Positions 22,269-33,944 of a stretch of 64,000 nt of DNA are shown here, piece by piece. The notes beneath the pieces were generated by a model. That model saw only the letters and a list, made by a program, of their open reading frames with translations. It made no database searches and was not told where the DNA came from. Both the position numbers and the translations under genes were made by a program. Source of the stretch: Ramazzottius varieornatus (lineage: Eukaryota > Tardigrada > Eutardigrada > Parachela > Ramazzottiidae); assembly GCA_001949185.1 (NCBI GenBank), contig BDGG01000001.1, positions 3,613,324 to 3,677,323 of the forward strand. The letters are read 5' to 3'. Position 1 is the first letter of the stretch, and each line of letters starts with the position of its first letter.

Positions 22269-22566
22269 CAAGGGGATTATTCTGATCCGCCGCCTCTGAT
22301 CCGCGAACCGACAGCACGGGTGGAAAGAGGAGAGTCTCTTCCATAGTCTGAGCCAAAAACCTAGTCATCATTCCGTTCCTAGAAGGAACTGCGGGAGGCC
22401 AAAGTGACGAGAATTGGACTGATTGTGCTGATTCCGCCAAATTTTTGTCATTTTGGTCTCCCGCAGTTTCTTTCAGGAAGGTTTTTGGCTCAGATTATGG
22501 GAGAGGCTCTCCTCTTCCCACCGTCGGTTCGCGGATCAGAGGCGGCGGATTGGAATAATCCCGTTG
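22269..22566. mobile_element. Long-hairpin MITE with TAA target duplication (PIF/Harbinger-like)
   Basis: The whole 298-bp element is a near-complete inverted repeat. The ends are CAAGGGGATTATT on the left and, inverted, CAACGGGATTATT on the right; internal matching includes CCGCCGCCTCTGATCCGCG and CTGAGCCAAAAACCT. One 19-bp insertion separates the arms near the centre. It is flanked by TAA at 22266-22268 and 22567-22569. A TWA target duplication is characteristic of PIF/Harbinger elements, hence the tentative assignment. There is no coding sequence. Confidence 0.8.
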
Positions 22567-22569
22567 TAA

Positions 22570-23439
22570 CGACTTTCTGGCTGCGTAGTTAGTTTGCTCT
22601 CGAAAGCAAATTGCTTTCGCGCGTTTCGTGTTTTCTAAACCAGAAGCGCTGAAGCCCGTTAGAGGCTTAATGGTTTCAACATTTACAATTTCATAATTCG
22701 TACTGATCTACACGCGATAAAGCTTTCCAGACGCCTCTGATGCGAAGCAGCCAAGCAGGTTTAGAAGATCTTCTCAACGGGACTGAGAACGCCCAGTAGC
22801 GCCTGTAGCGGAGCCCCGAATGCCACTGGGTCTCCTGACTATGCGCAGACAGGATTTCCGCACCCGTAGCTAACTTGCCAGTTCTGCAGGTCCGTGGCAG
22901 GTAATTTTCGATATTAGGCTGGGTAAATGAGTAAATCATCCGTCCATCGCTGGTGCAGGGCCATATTTGCCTGGAAAAGGCTGGAATTTTGTTTTGGTTT
23001 TTGTTCCTCAAAGTTCTCAACGGCCTAGCTTCCGCCGGCTTTTCAAGAGTCCGGGCATTCTGGAGGCTCTGGAAGATCTCAGTACTCTGGTCTCGTGTAA
23101 GTTATCTGCTTGTATGGCGTGTCCAGTATGCATAGTGGTGCTGTAGACGGTGTTAGAACAGTGACTCGGATGTACCTTATCGACTACCAGAATTCCTTAA
23201 TACTGCTCGGTGCTTCAAACCTGATTACTCTTTCGTTCAGGATATTTTCGGGATTGAGGACTTTGGAGGGATATCAACATTTCCGTTGGACATCAGACAA
23301 GCCAACTTATTTGCTAACTTACCGTTAGACCTGTAGGTAGTGTGTCTGACTCTAGCTGTCTAACATTGCTCTGACGCGTGATTACATTTTCTTATGGAAT
23401 GCCTACTTTACCTGCTTCGTCTTTCAGTATAGCTGGAGA
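22570..23439. other. 5' flank of the chromo-barrel gene
   Basis: No protein domain is recognised. A donor-like CTCGTGTAAGTTATC at about 23093 and an acceptor-like CTTTCAG at 23427 could delimit an untranslated first exon and its intron for the gene starting at 23440. Otherwise I see nothing. Confidence 0.35.
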
Positions 23440-24594
23440 ATGCCCGCGAAGACAACGAAAGCTTCGAAGAAACGGTTGTCGAATGGCGCAGTGAAGAAAG
23501 ATGCTGAACCGGAAGCTGCGACCGAGACGAAAACCGAAGCGGAGCCAGAAGCTGGGGCCATGAAAAGCCATGAGCAGCTCTGCGATGAGAAGCTTACGGC
23601 CATAGACATTGAAATCCAGAAGGAGTTGAACAAGTGGTGGGTGCAAATCATGCGTTGTTGCTCGGTTGAATCTCGTTATAAACATGCTGCAGAAATGGAT
23701 GTTTGCAGGTATCTGCGTCCCGAGTACAGCTGTCTCGATGAAACCCAGAGAAAGTTCAAGCCGGGAGATGAAGTTGTCTCCATCAGCAAGGGGATTTACT
23801 ACCAAGTGAAGGTGGGTATTCTACTTCTAAGATGCCCTAGCAAATATTCTAACAATGAGAAAATGCTTGCTCTTGCGCATAAATGTCTCGTTTGAAAACG
23901 ACGATTGTGCAGGACTGTCTTCTTGTTTTGACAGATTGTGGGATATGAAGCGAATACCATCGTGCCAGACAGTTTGTTCCTGAAACCTGGAACGAAGCTT
24001 TCAGCTGACAAGCAGATTCCAGTGGTCCGTGTCAAATTCGAGGGATGGGGCCCCAAGTAAGACTCGTTCATTTCGTTCTGTGTCTTCCCTTTTCCTGCGC
24101 TGTGATCAGCTTTTTGGTGTTTCCATGTAATACCATGCATGACTACCTTTCACTCATGGTGTTTCATTTCTGCAGGTACAATGAGAAGGTTCCGGAGAAT
24201 GAAGTCCACACAGTGAAGTTTCCCGGAGCTCCCCATGAAGCAAGTTCCCACCTCCGGACTTTTGGTTCTTCTTCTGTTGTATGATTACTGTATCTTTGCC
24301 TTTTTAACAGACTTTGGCATTGTTGGTTGCTCACGAATGGAACCTTCTTCAGTGGTAAGTACACTTGGCTGTGTGCACTGTAACCTTCGTGTCAGTTATT
24401 TCGAGAAGTGTACAAGGTATGTTTCTTTCAGTGAACGTTGGAAGCTAGCGAAAATCACTGATCTGGGAGTCAGCTCATTCCTGATGGGTGTCAAGTCGTA
24501 CGAGAAGGTGATGAAGAGATGGCAGAAGGATAGCGGAGAGACTATTCCGTTCGAACAGTTCTGCGGACGAGTCTCCGCCGACGAAAACTTCTGA
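23440..24594 (+). CDS. Chromo-barrel domain protein
   Basis: Five exons, 23440-23811, 23935-24056, 24176-24243, 24311-24354 and 24432-24594, join in phase to about 255 residues. The N-terminus is a Lys/Ala/Glu-rich tail, then a helix-rich stretch. From about residue 110 lies a barrel with FKPGDEVVSISKGIYYQVKI and VRVKFEGWGPKYNEKVPENEV, the pattern of the chromo-barrel/Tudor-knot domain of MRG15, MSL3 and MYST acetyltransferases, which read methylated histone tails or nucleic acid. A low-complexity loop of about 20 residues interrupts the barrel. The C-terminal ~80 residues are helical but I do not recognise an MRG or HAT domain. It is likely a nuclear chromatin protein; the partner complex is unknown. 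Confidence 0.65.
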
Positions 24595-25879
24595 TCAGCT
24601 TGGCGGTCGAAGATGAAGAAAGGATCTCCATCCATCTATCTGCACGAACAACGCCAACCGTGGTAGGGTACTAACGTATAAGGTACGCCGTTTAGTTTTT
24701 CTGCTTTTTTGCCGTAGCTGTAATAATTTTATCTTCTGTTATCTCTTAAGACTTTAGGCTTAGGTTTATTTTCTCCTGATAAGTATTCTTTCACGTTCAG
24801 CTTTCTCTTGCTGATGGGGACATGTTACTCCTGCGGACTAACGTAATTTTCCTCGCTGCTCAAGCTTGTTGCGCATCTCGGGAATGCTTTTTGGGACTGA
24901 TAAGCGAAATCTGTGAATACGGTAATAAACTTTCGCTCGAAAATTGCACACTGATTTTTCAAGAATGTTTTTACTATTATGATTGAAAAGACGGGACGTT
25001 AATTCCACTGACCTATTCGGGAATTAGGGTTAGTGGGCACGTAGAAGGTTATTGAATTTAATTATCGGCTGTTTCCGTCTTCCTTGTTTCACATATGGCA
25101 TATGTGTTGCAAACGGAAGGACGGCTGCTTGCCTTCGTTTTAAAAGCAAGACAAAATTCAATTATCCAAAATCCGGCGGGATTAAGTGACAGAAGGGTGT
25201 CAAGATGGTTACGATAGATTACAACATGGCGTCAATGCGAGGTTCTCCGCCCCGACCATTTCCGCTCTCGTGAAAACTAAAAAGTCAGTTTGAATTTAGA
25301 GGGATGGGTTTTAAGAGATACAGCGTTAACAGATACAAAATGCTCCACTTTTGTCCATTCTATTCAAAAGAATCTGGCAGAGAAGTATAGTTTACATGGG
25401 ATGCAAAGCTTAGTTGACGCTAACAGGATTAAAGGCAAGGCTAGTCTGGGGATGCGTAAATGAACAATAAGAGGGAAGGATTAGTTTCAGTTCGGCCACG
25501 CAGGGGTACGAAGCTGCGGCTAGGCGAACTGGTCAAGCCTGCCGGCTATGGACTCATCTGCTGTTAAGACTCTCTTTCTTATCAAGTTAAACTTCGTCCC
25601 TTAAGAACAACTTAGATGGCTGGAGTCCAGAAAAGTCGGAACTGTGCTTTAGTACCAAGCAAAACAAATTAACAAGAACAACATCAGTGGATGAAAGAGC
25701 ACCCCGCCATGGCTGGCTTTGCTGCTGGTAAGTCCCAAAGCAACCGTCTTCCGCTCTCTTTGCGATTCTTGATACGCAAAGGGCAGTTCTACAAATATTC
25801 ACCAAAAAGATAGTAATTATAATGATACATAAACTTACGAACTAAACTTGCTCTGTTCAACAGGATAAAACGAAGAAAC
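24595..25879. other. Convergent 3' flanks, nothing recognised
   Basis: This 1.3-kb interval separates the 3' ends of the chromo-barrel gene (plus) and lachesin (minus). It contains an imperfect hairpin around CACATATGGCATATGTG at about 25090-25106 and otherwise AT-rich sequence. No open frame above 75 codons has a recognisable domain. Confidence 0.45.
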
Positions 25880-28800
25880 TCAACAACAAAGGATAATTGA
25901 AACAAGCAAAACGAAAAACATTTGGCAAACAAGGGTCGAGGAGGCGGAATGTGTCAGACCGGCAAAAAGGGCGCGGTTATCGTAATCACCGACAACGTAG
26001 GAGGTTTCTGGAAGGAGACAGGCAAGACTCAACAAAGGGAAAATAACGTAAGAATAAGATAACTAGTAAAAGGTAAACACTTGAAGAACCCTCAATTACG
26101 CCAAACGGGAAGTGAGAGGAACTTACCGTAAAATTCGACTTTTCCTCTCGCCGATCCGAGTCGGCTGTGGGCGACACATTCGTATGCGCCGTAATGTCTC
26201 TTTTGAATATTCTTTATTCTTAGTTTCATTTCAGTAGCGTCATTGGCTTTGGTGAAGGAAGAGACGTGGTAGTGGGCATCGTCTACGATCTTTCGACCGT
26301 CGAAGCTCCATTCCACGTTCGCAGCCGGAAACGCCTCTACGATGCACTCTAGCTCCCGCTCGTAATACAGAGCTTGACCGATACGAGCCCTTGGAACACG
26401 GATAACTGGCGCAACTACAAGCACAAAGAACGCGTATTGATTATGAGAGTAATAACTTTTAAAATTTCATTTCAAGCAGTTCTGATTGCAGGTCTTTCTT
26501 ACATTCGACTTGGATATTGATGAGTCTCTGTGCGCCGCCACCGACTGCGTTATCCGCTGTTGTCAAAAACCAAAATCGTGGAACACACTACCGATCGCGA
26601 GCTGGGCCACCGGCTTTCCCCCCAATTACTTGAATACTTCATGTTTTTCCGACTATCATGTGGGTATCTTACCAGTGCAAATGTACGTCCCTCTGTGTTC
26701 CCTTTGGATATCCTAAAAAGTATAAACATATCAAAAATCCGAGCGTTAGAAACGGGAAAACCAAGGAAACTGTAAGACAATTCCGTTGTTAGTCTGCTGT
26801 TATTTTCCAGGAATTTACCAGTATGCGGAGATGGTTCCCGTGGGATATGGCTCCGCCATTGGGTAGCACAGCGGCCCCCTGTCGCCGCCACGAAAGTTTG
26901 GGATGTGGATTACCGGACGCGTTGCAAAACAAGTCGATATCCTCGCCCTTGGTCACAATTTGGTCTCGCGTCGAGTCATCGGATATCACAGGTTGCCCTG
27001 TACAGAGGTAAGCCGTTAAGATGGGGTTCAGGAGTGGTTTGTTGAGAAAATAAGCGCGCTGGCTTCTGAAGAGCAACGGATCGGCTTACTTCTTATCGAT
27101 AAGGGTACTTCAGCAGTAACTTTCGTTGTTGATGTCACTTGTACTTGGCACTGAAATGGAGCGAAACCTTTCTTGAACAAGGAAGAAATAAGGCTAATGG
27201 TGGTAATGGAAGAAAGACGTGACCGCCGTTTATTTTTATTCCCTCATCCTAATCTAGTTCGTTTCTGGGAAGAACCGAGAGAGCCACGGCCAGTCATCTT
27301 TTATGAACCTGCATACGGGTGGCCACTGAAACGCTTCGGGTCCTTGTATGCAGGTGCGTGAAGCACAGTTACTTCACGCACCTGCATACAAGCTTGTGTG
27401 ATGATTCGAGGAAGATTCGTAGGCAGGTTCTTAAAACCGCAAGTGCATTGATTAGGCAGCGCCCAACAAAGGAAATACTTGGTTAAATATCGCTTTTGCG
27501 GTAATCTCATTTCGTACCCTGTATATTCCGTCATCTGATTCTTGCAGGTCTTGGATCTGCAGCAGATATGTCATGCTGGACTCGTCGTATCGTATGCTGT
27601 ATCTATTATCAGGGACAATTTTGGATCCTCGTATGGTTAGAGGCGTATCGGGTAATCTTATCCACATCACCTGTCAAAATAGGAACATGGTGAGCTCAAC
27701 CTAATCATCCGTATAATAACCGTGATATTCGACCAATATCCCGGCCTACTTTTCGCCTGTCTAATTCCAGCGGCTTACCGGGAAATCAGCCACAAACTGA
27801 ACTGCACACCGCAGCTCGACGGTGCTGCCAATATCCGCCACCTTTTCTTTCTCGATGAACGTGATGGTTGGATTCTGTTGGGCTGTGACATCCACTGCAA
27901 GTAGACAAAGCAGAAAATTAAAATTAGATTGCACAGCGGGTGTAATCATTTTTTGATTATGTAAAACGTGTTAATGACTTATTGCATCTGCAATGTCTAG
28001 TTGGGTTTTTCTATACAGAGAGGACGCTAAGGGAATTCACATAGTAATTAGCTCGATTGTAATGCCGGTCAAACTGCCTGTTAATGTCCAGGCAATGGGG
28101 TGTGGATGGGAGGAGAAGAAGATTTACGGAGAGCAATGGAGCATGATAATGAGGGAAACGTGTTGTGGTCCCGTCCAGCAAGGCTAGTCGGCTTTTAGAG
28201 CGACAAACACACAGGAAGGAAGGAAGCACCAGTATTTCCTTTGGAGAATGACCGTATGCGTCCATCCTAGCTAATATCTCAACCGTGACCGTCAACGTCA
28301 CATTAGAAACTGCGCATGTGAACATATTCTATAGGTCACGGCTGGACGTTCGAGTATTAAAATCGTTCAATGAGGTGGTTATGTGTCCCGCGTCTCTCAT
28401 TTCTACAATGAGATGGACGGGAGGTAGAAGAAAGATGGCTCAGCATGACTGGTGGATATGGGACAGTCGCCGGTCAACTGTCCGATTGTTCCTATGGATT
28501 AGGAATTTTCCACAAGAATGCATGCATCATGCTGACATGTTAAAGCGGAATGCTGCGTAGCAATCTTTTTATGACGGATCTGCAACGGCGAATTTTACAA
28601 TTAGAAAATTGCGCTGTAGCCTCCAAAGTCCGAACAGCATCTGCCGGCTGGCTTAGCCTCATATCGTAAAACAGGCCTTCAGTACACTTTAATGAGGCTG
28701 CCTATCTTGACCACATGCTGTGAAGATCAAGGGCTGATCGACAGCCCTCAAAACATAAAAATGATTCATTTCGTGTTGAGGAACTTGTACCAGACCATAG

Positions 28801-31800
28801 CTCGTATTGCATGTAATACAACCGCCATCTATCAATTAATCGTTTTTCAATAAGCTCAAATTCCGACCAGCACCCAAATAACAGCCATAAATTTTTCGCC
28901 GGTTCCCACCGCTTCCGATGTCTGTCGTCTTTACTTCCTCGTCTAAAAGTTGTGCCACTGGCCAAACTGTGAAAAGAATTAATCGCATCCTGAGTAAATG
29001 GTCATTCGATACGCGAGTAGTACACGGTCTGTATAATAAGTTTCTGCGGAGCAAAGTGATTCATTCCGCCTTTGCATACTGAAGGAAGGGCTATCTTCGC
29101 TGTCCGTTCGATCGATATTTGCGGACATAATCCGGGCCTAAACATTATAATGAACACTCTCACAAACAAATATCTTATTTCGGCAGTTCATTCAACGGAC
29201 TCCTCTTCTGACTGAATCCAACAACTGGCTTTGGTCCGAACGCCGGACGGTATGCCAGCAAATCCCGGCCACCAGCTGACAGTTTATTTCAAGTAGCCAG
29301 TTCAATTACATTCCGCAAAAGCCTCTAGATATACGACCATAGAAAAGGATTTTAAGGTGGCAGTGTTATCTTTATGGAGAGAAAGTTCGCCCACCAGTTG
29401 TTTGAACTTCCCGGGCAGGAAAAAAACTAGGTTGATGCTCGGAGAGTATTATAAACACATGAAATCCACTGGTGAGACAGTTCCGTTAGAAGTGTTTATG
29501 AATTTGGACAGTATGTTATTACGAGGAGGGAGTATAAAACTGGTCAAACAGCAGTGAGCAAGCCGGGATAATTTACGGTTTAGCTGCTTGTCATTTGCAG
29601 GTGCTTCTGGGCCGTATAATCGGGTGTTGAGCATAATTCAACAACACTTTTAACGATATCTCTCTGCCGAGCCAAACTATAAACGGATATTTTTAAAAGC
29701 TGCACGTTATGAAAGCACATTCATGGTTCTTTCTAGAGAGTGGTCAAGCAATGACGCCCTACTATTGCCACCAGAATGTTGCGGGGAATACGGTAGCGGT
29801 TGTTGGTCATGCAGAAAATTGTGGTTCATCACGATGAGCATGACTGCGCTATATGTCGGGGTAAAAGTTCCCTCCGGATTTTCGTCCGTGCTCGAGGAAA
29901 TGGGAAATCTGATCGTATGTCATCCTTGTGCCGACAGTGACGGCTGACCATGTTTGCGTGTTTATGTCCGTCAACTTTGCGGACCACAGGCTTATATACT
30001 GGGCGCGTTTCGCTAATGCAATTCCGGCATGTCAAATCATGGCAAACAAACGAGCAGATCGTTCCGAATTTTCTCCTCACTGAATTTTTCTAAATCAGCG
30101 GGACACTTTGTCCCTCATCTACTCAAATTTCGCAAAAGACATCCTGAATACCTAAGTCGAGAATTTTTGGAAAATACAATATAGGCGTGTACTCATGGGA
30201 ACCGGTATACAAGGTTACTTGGACATTCTCCCATTGCATGAGCAAGCACACAACAACGCTGACCTGTTATGGATTTTTATTCGCGGCTGGACAATAGCCG
30301 TTTACTTTCTTTATTTGTAGCAGTGCATTAACCCAAAATGACCAACAGAACCTTATATCTGTTTGTCACGCAATGAACTGTCCCTAGCAATTTTGCTCCT
30401 GAATTCTGTCAGGACAGCACCAGGTGCAAATTGAATTTCTACCTTTGTCCACTCTGTCGATATGAATGTCCAGCGTGGCTATGAAAGAAGCGAGGAAGCC
30501 TGTCCCTGTTATGAAAGATGGACCAGTGGACCTTATTAGTTGTATTTGAATAACCCATTTCTCCCGTATGGAGCCATGGTCCATCAGTCCACACGCTGCG
30601 TGCCCTGTTCCATACAATGCCCACACGCCAAGGAAAAGGCGCTAATTAAACGCGAGAAATTTTTCTCCATTCATTCAGACCGTTTCGTCACTATTAATTT
30701 CCCTCGTAACGACCGTCATTGAAACTTCGCGTTAATTTACTCATTCGTCGGTTAATTAAAGATGCATATCGGTAGGTTATTAATGCGACCCTAGGGATCT
30801 GTTTGTCACAACCATTGCGCCATTTAGTTACGCTTTCTTTTTTCCGGAGTTCGGTTACTGAATATTGCACCTTTCGAAAGGCAGAGCTGACCTCCGCCCT
30901 CGCGCTTTCCATAAGGTGGTGGAAGACAGTTTCGGTGGCGAAACTATCTGCTCCAGGTGAGGTAATTGACCATCCGTTATGAATATGCTGCCCAGAAGGA
31001 TAACAACCCCCACTAATAAGCGTATCACAGCTGGTCAGTTGTGTGTCTCGAGGATGTACGCTTGTCTGAGTTCGCTTCCGCATAATTATGATATATGTGC
31101 CGCCGAGTACTCTTGTCAAGTCTTATCCATTTAGTGTAATGTACTTACGAAAGGTCATGGATACTTCTTGAGGATGCTGCGAACAAACATGGTGGCCGGA
31201 GGGTAAAGAGGAGGCTAACCTTGTTATGGCATATGTGTACAAGAATATGGACTGCTGTACTGTGTGCACAGTGATTGATGAGGCTTAAGCCTTGCTGAGC
31301 AGCCGATGCAATTAATAAGCTGTCGGCAGAAGATTCCTTTGGAAATGTTGTCATATGATTGTGAAGATACTTTTGAAAGCTGTCGGAATCCGGTTTGGGT
31401 ACACCGGTGTACAAGAAGGCAACTTGATCCTATCTTAAAGTAAAAGTTTTTCAAGAGAGTCCGGCCAAGTTGAAAAGAATGCCTTTCTCTCAAAAGACGG
31501 ATATCTGATGTGCTAAAGATGGATAGCGTGTCTCTGGTGCCGGTGTATTACGGCTGAAGTTCAAGTTGTCCAAGAATGACAAGATTTCCTCGGTAAAAGG
31601 ATCTCAAGTTTGTGGACAAAAGTCCGAGACAATCCGATATGGTCAGCATGGGGAAAGGGGATATCACAACATGCAGATAGTCACGCTTAGAGCGACACTC
31701 GACGGCAAAGACGACCTGTCTCAATGTCACTCAACGTAACCCTCTTACCCCAAACACCGCAAACAATGCGCCACTACAACAGGAAACTCCTCATCAACTT

Positions 31801-32601
31801 ACAGCTACATTCTTCCAACAAAGTAAATATCTCCACTTTTAGCACCAGAAAATCCCTGACGAAAAGGTGCCAATGTCGAGGCAAAAGGTGCGGTCGATAT
31901 TTGACGGCTGTCGGCGCCAGAAAGTTGTAACGACCTTACTTCCTTGTCTGAGGTATGGGACGAAAGGAAACAATCTAAGGATGATTTCTCTTTCAGGTCG
32001 CGCAGTTTACCCTGCTACCAGGTACTGGCTGGTAACGTGCCTCACTTGAGAAAACTATTATCCTACGATTCTTTATTACCGGCCTTCCAAATCAACGTTG
32101 CTGTATTCAAAGTTAGCGCGGGAAAAAATCTATCATCTTAGAAATTAATTTTGAGTATTTTAGAAACAGTGTAATCCTTTCTAAAGCTCCACCTAATTAA
32201 TTTTGGCCAAGGCATATTAATTTCTTCTAGACCAGCACGGAAGAGTCCCATGGCTGTCCATCTAAAGCACATCTCACAAGTCAGACACGTTCGCCATAGC
32301 AGCAAGATTAAGACTAATATTCTGGGAGTAATTCAAATTAGCTGCTGCTCCACTTCCCAACAGAGTTAATAGCTTCTTTAAGCTTGACACAAGTAATGTT
32401 GACGGGTTGCGGAACCAAAATTGCATTAGGTAGCGTGATGCGGGGACCGGCAGGACCACTAATATTATTCTACACCCAAGAATAACTGTTTTTGTAACGG
32501 TCAGTATGCACGAGGTGGGACACTTATGTGATCAAACAAAACTCACCTAATATACCGGCAAGCAAACAAGCCGTGGTCGCAAGATAAAACACAGACTCCA
32601 T
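25880..32601 (-). CDS. Lac: Lachesin, GPI-anchored three-Ig adhesion protein
   Basis: Cell-surface homophilic adhesion protein of septate junctions and neurons in insects. Nine exons join in phase: 32546-32601, 27779-27894, 27518-27670, 27090-27150, 26819-26997, 26673-26712, 26503-26556, 26127-26414 and 25880-26007. Exon 1 is a signal peptide (MESVFYLATTACLLAGIL). Ig1 has LRCAVQF and DGIYRCQV, Ig2 has DLFCNASG and RGTYICTADN, Ig3 has LECIVEA and YGAYECVA, each with the disulfide Cys pair and the YxC signature. The linker PVIRVPRARIGQAL is typical of lachesin. The last exon ends in a hydrophobic tail (CQMFFVLLVSIILCC) after small residues, a GPI-attachment signal. Intron 1 is 4.6 kb, unusually long for this window. 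PIG-V, encoded nearby, serves this type of anchor. Confidence 0.93.
27343..27392. repeat. Perfect 21-bp hairpin in a lachesin intron
   Basis: CTTGTATGCAGGTGCGTGAAG at 27343-27363 and its exact reverse complement at 27372-27392 flank an 8-base loop. It lies in the intron between lachesin exons 3 and 4. A related sequence, GTGCACCTGCATAC, occurs in the intron of the PP1-like gene near 50755, and CCTGCATAC recurs at 27309, so it may belong to a dispersed family. Confidence 0.8.
27895..32545 (-). other. Lachesin intron 1, no nested gene seen
   Basis: A 4.65-kb intron between the signal-peptide exon and Ig1. All open frames are short (up to about 140 codons, 30694-31119 on the minus strand) and lack recognisable domains or consistent splice pairing. 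A partial copy of the hairpin family lies at 32018-32058. Long first introns often carry regulatory elements; none can be pinpointed here. Confidence 0.5.
32018..32058. mobile_element. Half copy of the AAGTGGCGCA hairpin family
   Basis: TACTGGCTGGTAACGTGC followed by CTCACTTGAGAA closely matches the right inner part of the copy at 6829-7018. The left arm is absent or too diverged to see. It lies in lachesin intron 1. Confidence 0.5.
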
Positions 32602-33944
32602 GGTCAAGAAGCTGATTTTAGTGTGGCAAGAAAAAGGATGTCCGGATCCGCCTCTCGGAAGGCAACTGGGCTCTCGAGCAACTGACGAATGCGTGCGCGT
32701 GGTTCCTGAGGTTCCGGAAAGGAAGAGCCGCGGAGAACAGTAGTGGCTCGCGGTTCTGGGGGCTATAAGTTCTGTCAAGAACTAGGCAGAAAGATTTGGC
32801 ATGATGCTGATCAGTTGATCGGTGGAAAATTGTACTTGGTGCACGCTCCCGTTCAGAATACTACTGCCTCAAGCATACAGATCCGCACCGGTTGTAAAGC
32901 TACCGGCCACTTAAATGATGGTTATGGACTGTAAACTGCGATCCATATACGCAGCCATGTACAGCATGGAGTTTGTACGAGGCGCCCTGATGTAGGCACG
33001 GATCACATCTCAAAGGAAAAGGGCGTGCTGGACAGATCAATCTCCGCCCTAAAGAGCACGTACAGTGGGTCGCACGCAGCCGCCAAATGGAAGACTACCT
33101 TCTCCGTAACCGAACCAATACAGACGCTGCTAATCGAATGGTCTCGGGGTAGACTTTACCCAGATCCTTGCGTTTAAGTTTCCGTAACTGGAAAAATCAG
33201 GGAACCATGAATTGGAGAAAACTTGGCGTGTTAATGATCAATAAGGAAGCTTAGTCGTTTCTCCCAACATTTGATTATATCCCTTTTTTTCGACTGGACA
33301 TATCGTGAGATTGGATGGAAACTCCCAGCGGTGTGGGATGAACTCCTGCCGGCAGGTCAACCGAGCAACTGAACAAAGCTTGACAATACGCACACGGCAA
33401 CGACGTGCTGGGTTATTGTCAGAGTAAAAACGTCCAGGAGTTGCTTTAAGTTAGGTGACTAAACCTTCATTGTGGTGTTTTGATAGTAGGTCGCAGGCTA
33501 CGGTAAGCTCGTTCCTCGTTTCACCTGGTCGCGAAGTCTGCTTTTTGTTCTCCATAAAAAAACCGGCGAAGAGCTCGAATATTAATCGATAATCGACTGA
33601 ATAAAATGGGTATTGAGATGAGTATAATTTTTGAGGTTGGAGTATGGCGTAGAAGAATCAAAACGACAGCGACCCAGATTCATCAACACCGTAATTGAAT
33701 TATTTGCTTTATGATGAAGGAGAGTACCTGTCCACGTGAATCGAACCATTAGACGTGCAAGCTGCATGAACAAACTAGAATAAAATGAGTCGAGTGCAGC
33801 CGTTTCCGGTGGAAAGTGTTTAATTTAGCTCGGTGTGCTCCAGTGCGTCCTCAGATTGCTGTCTGACCAACGTCCAGTCAGTTAGTCACGGAAGGACGAT
33901 TGACGGACGCTTCAGTACTAGTGGCGCCATCGCACATCACCCGG
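32602..33944. other. Divergent intergenic region, nothing recognised
   Basis: 1.3 kb upstream of lachesin (minus) and of the small gene at 33945 (plus). No open frame with a domain and no clear repeat were found. It presumably holds the lachesin promoter. Confidence 0.4.

Noticed and set aside
25075-25125. Hairpin around CACATATGGCATATGTG
   Set aside because: Arms are short and imperfect beyond the 8-bp centre; likely chance in AT-rich sequence.
29357-29557. Apparent similarity of a short frame (KSTGETVPLEVF) to the end of the chromo-barrel protein (KDSGETIPFEQF)
   Set aside because: The similarity covers about a dozen residues only, in a frame without splice context inside a lachesin intron; I treat it as coincidence.
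30694-31119. 141-codon minus-strand frame in lachesin intron 1
   Set aside because: No domain or consistent splice partners; composition does not differ from the surrounding intron.
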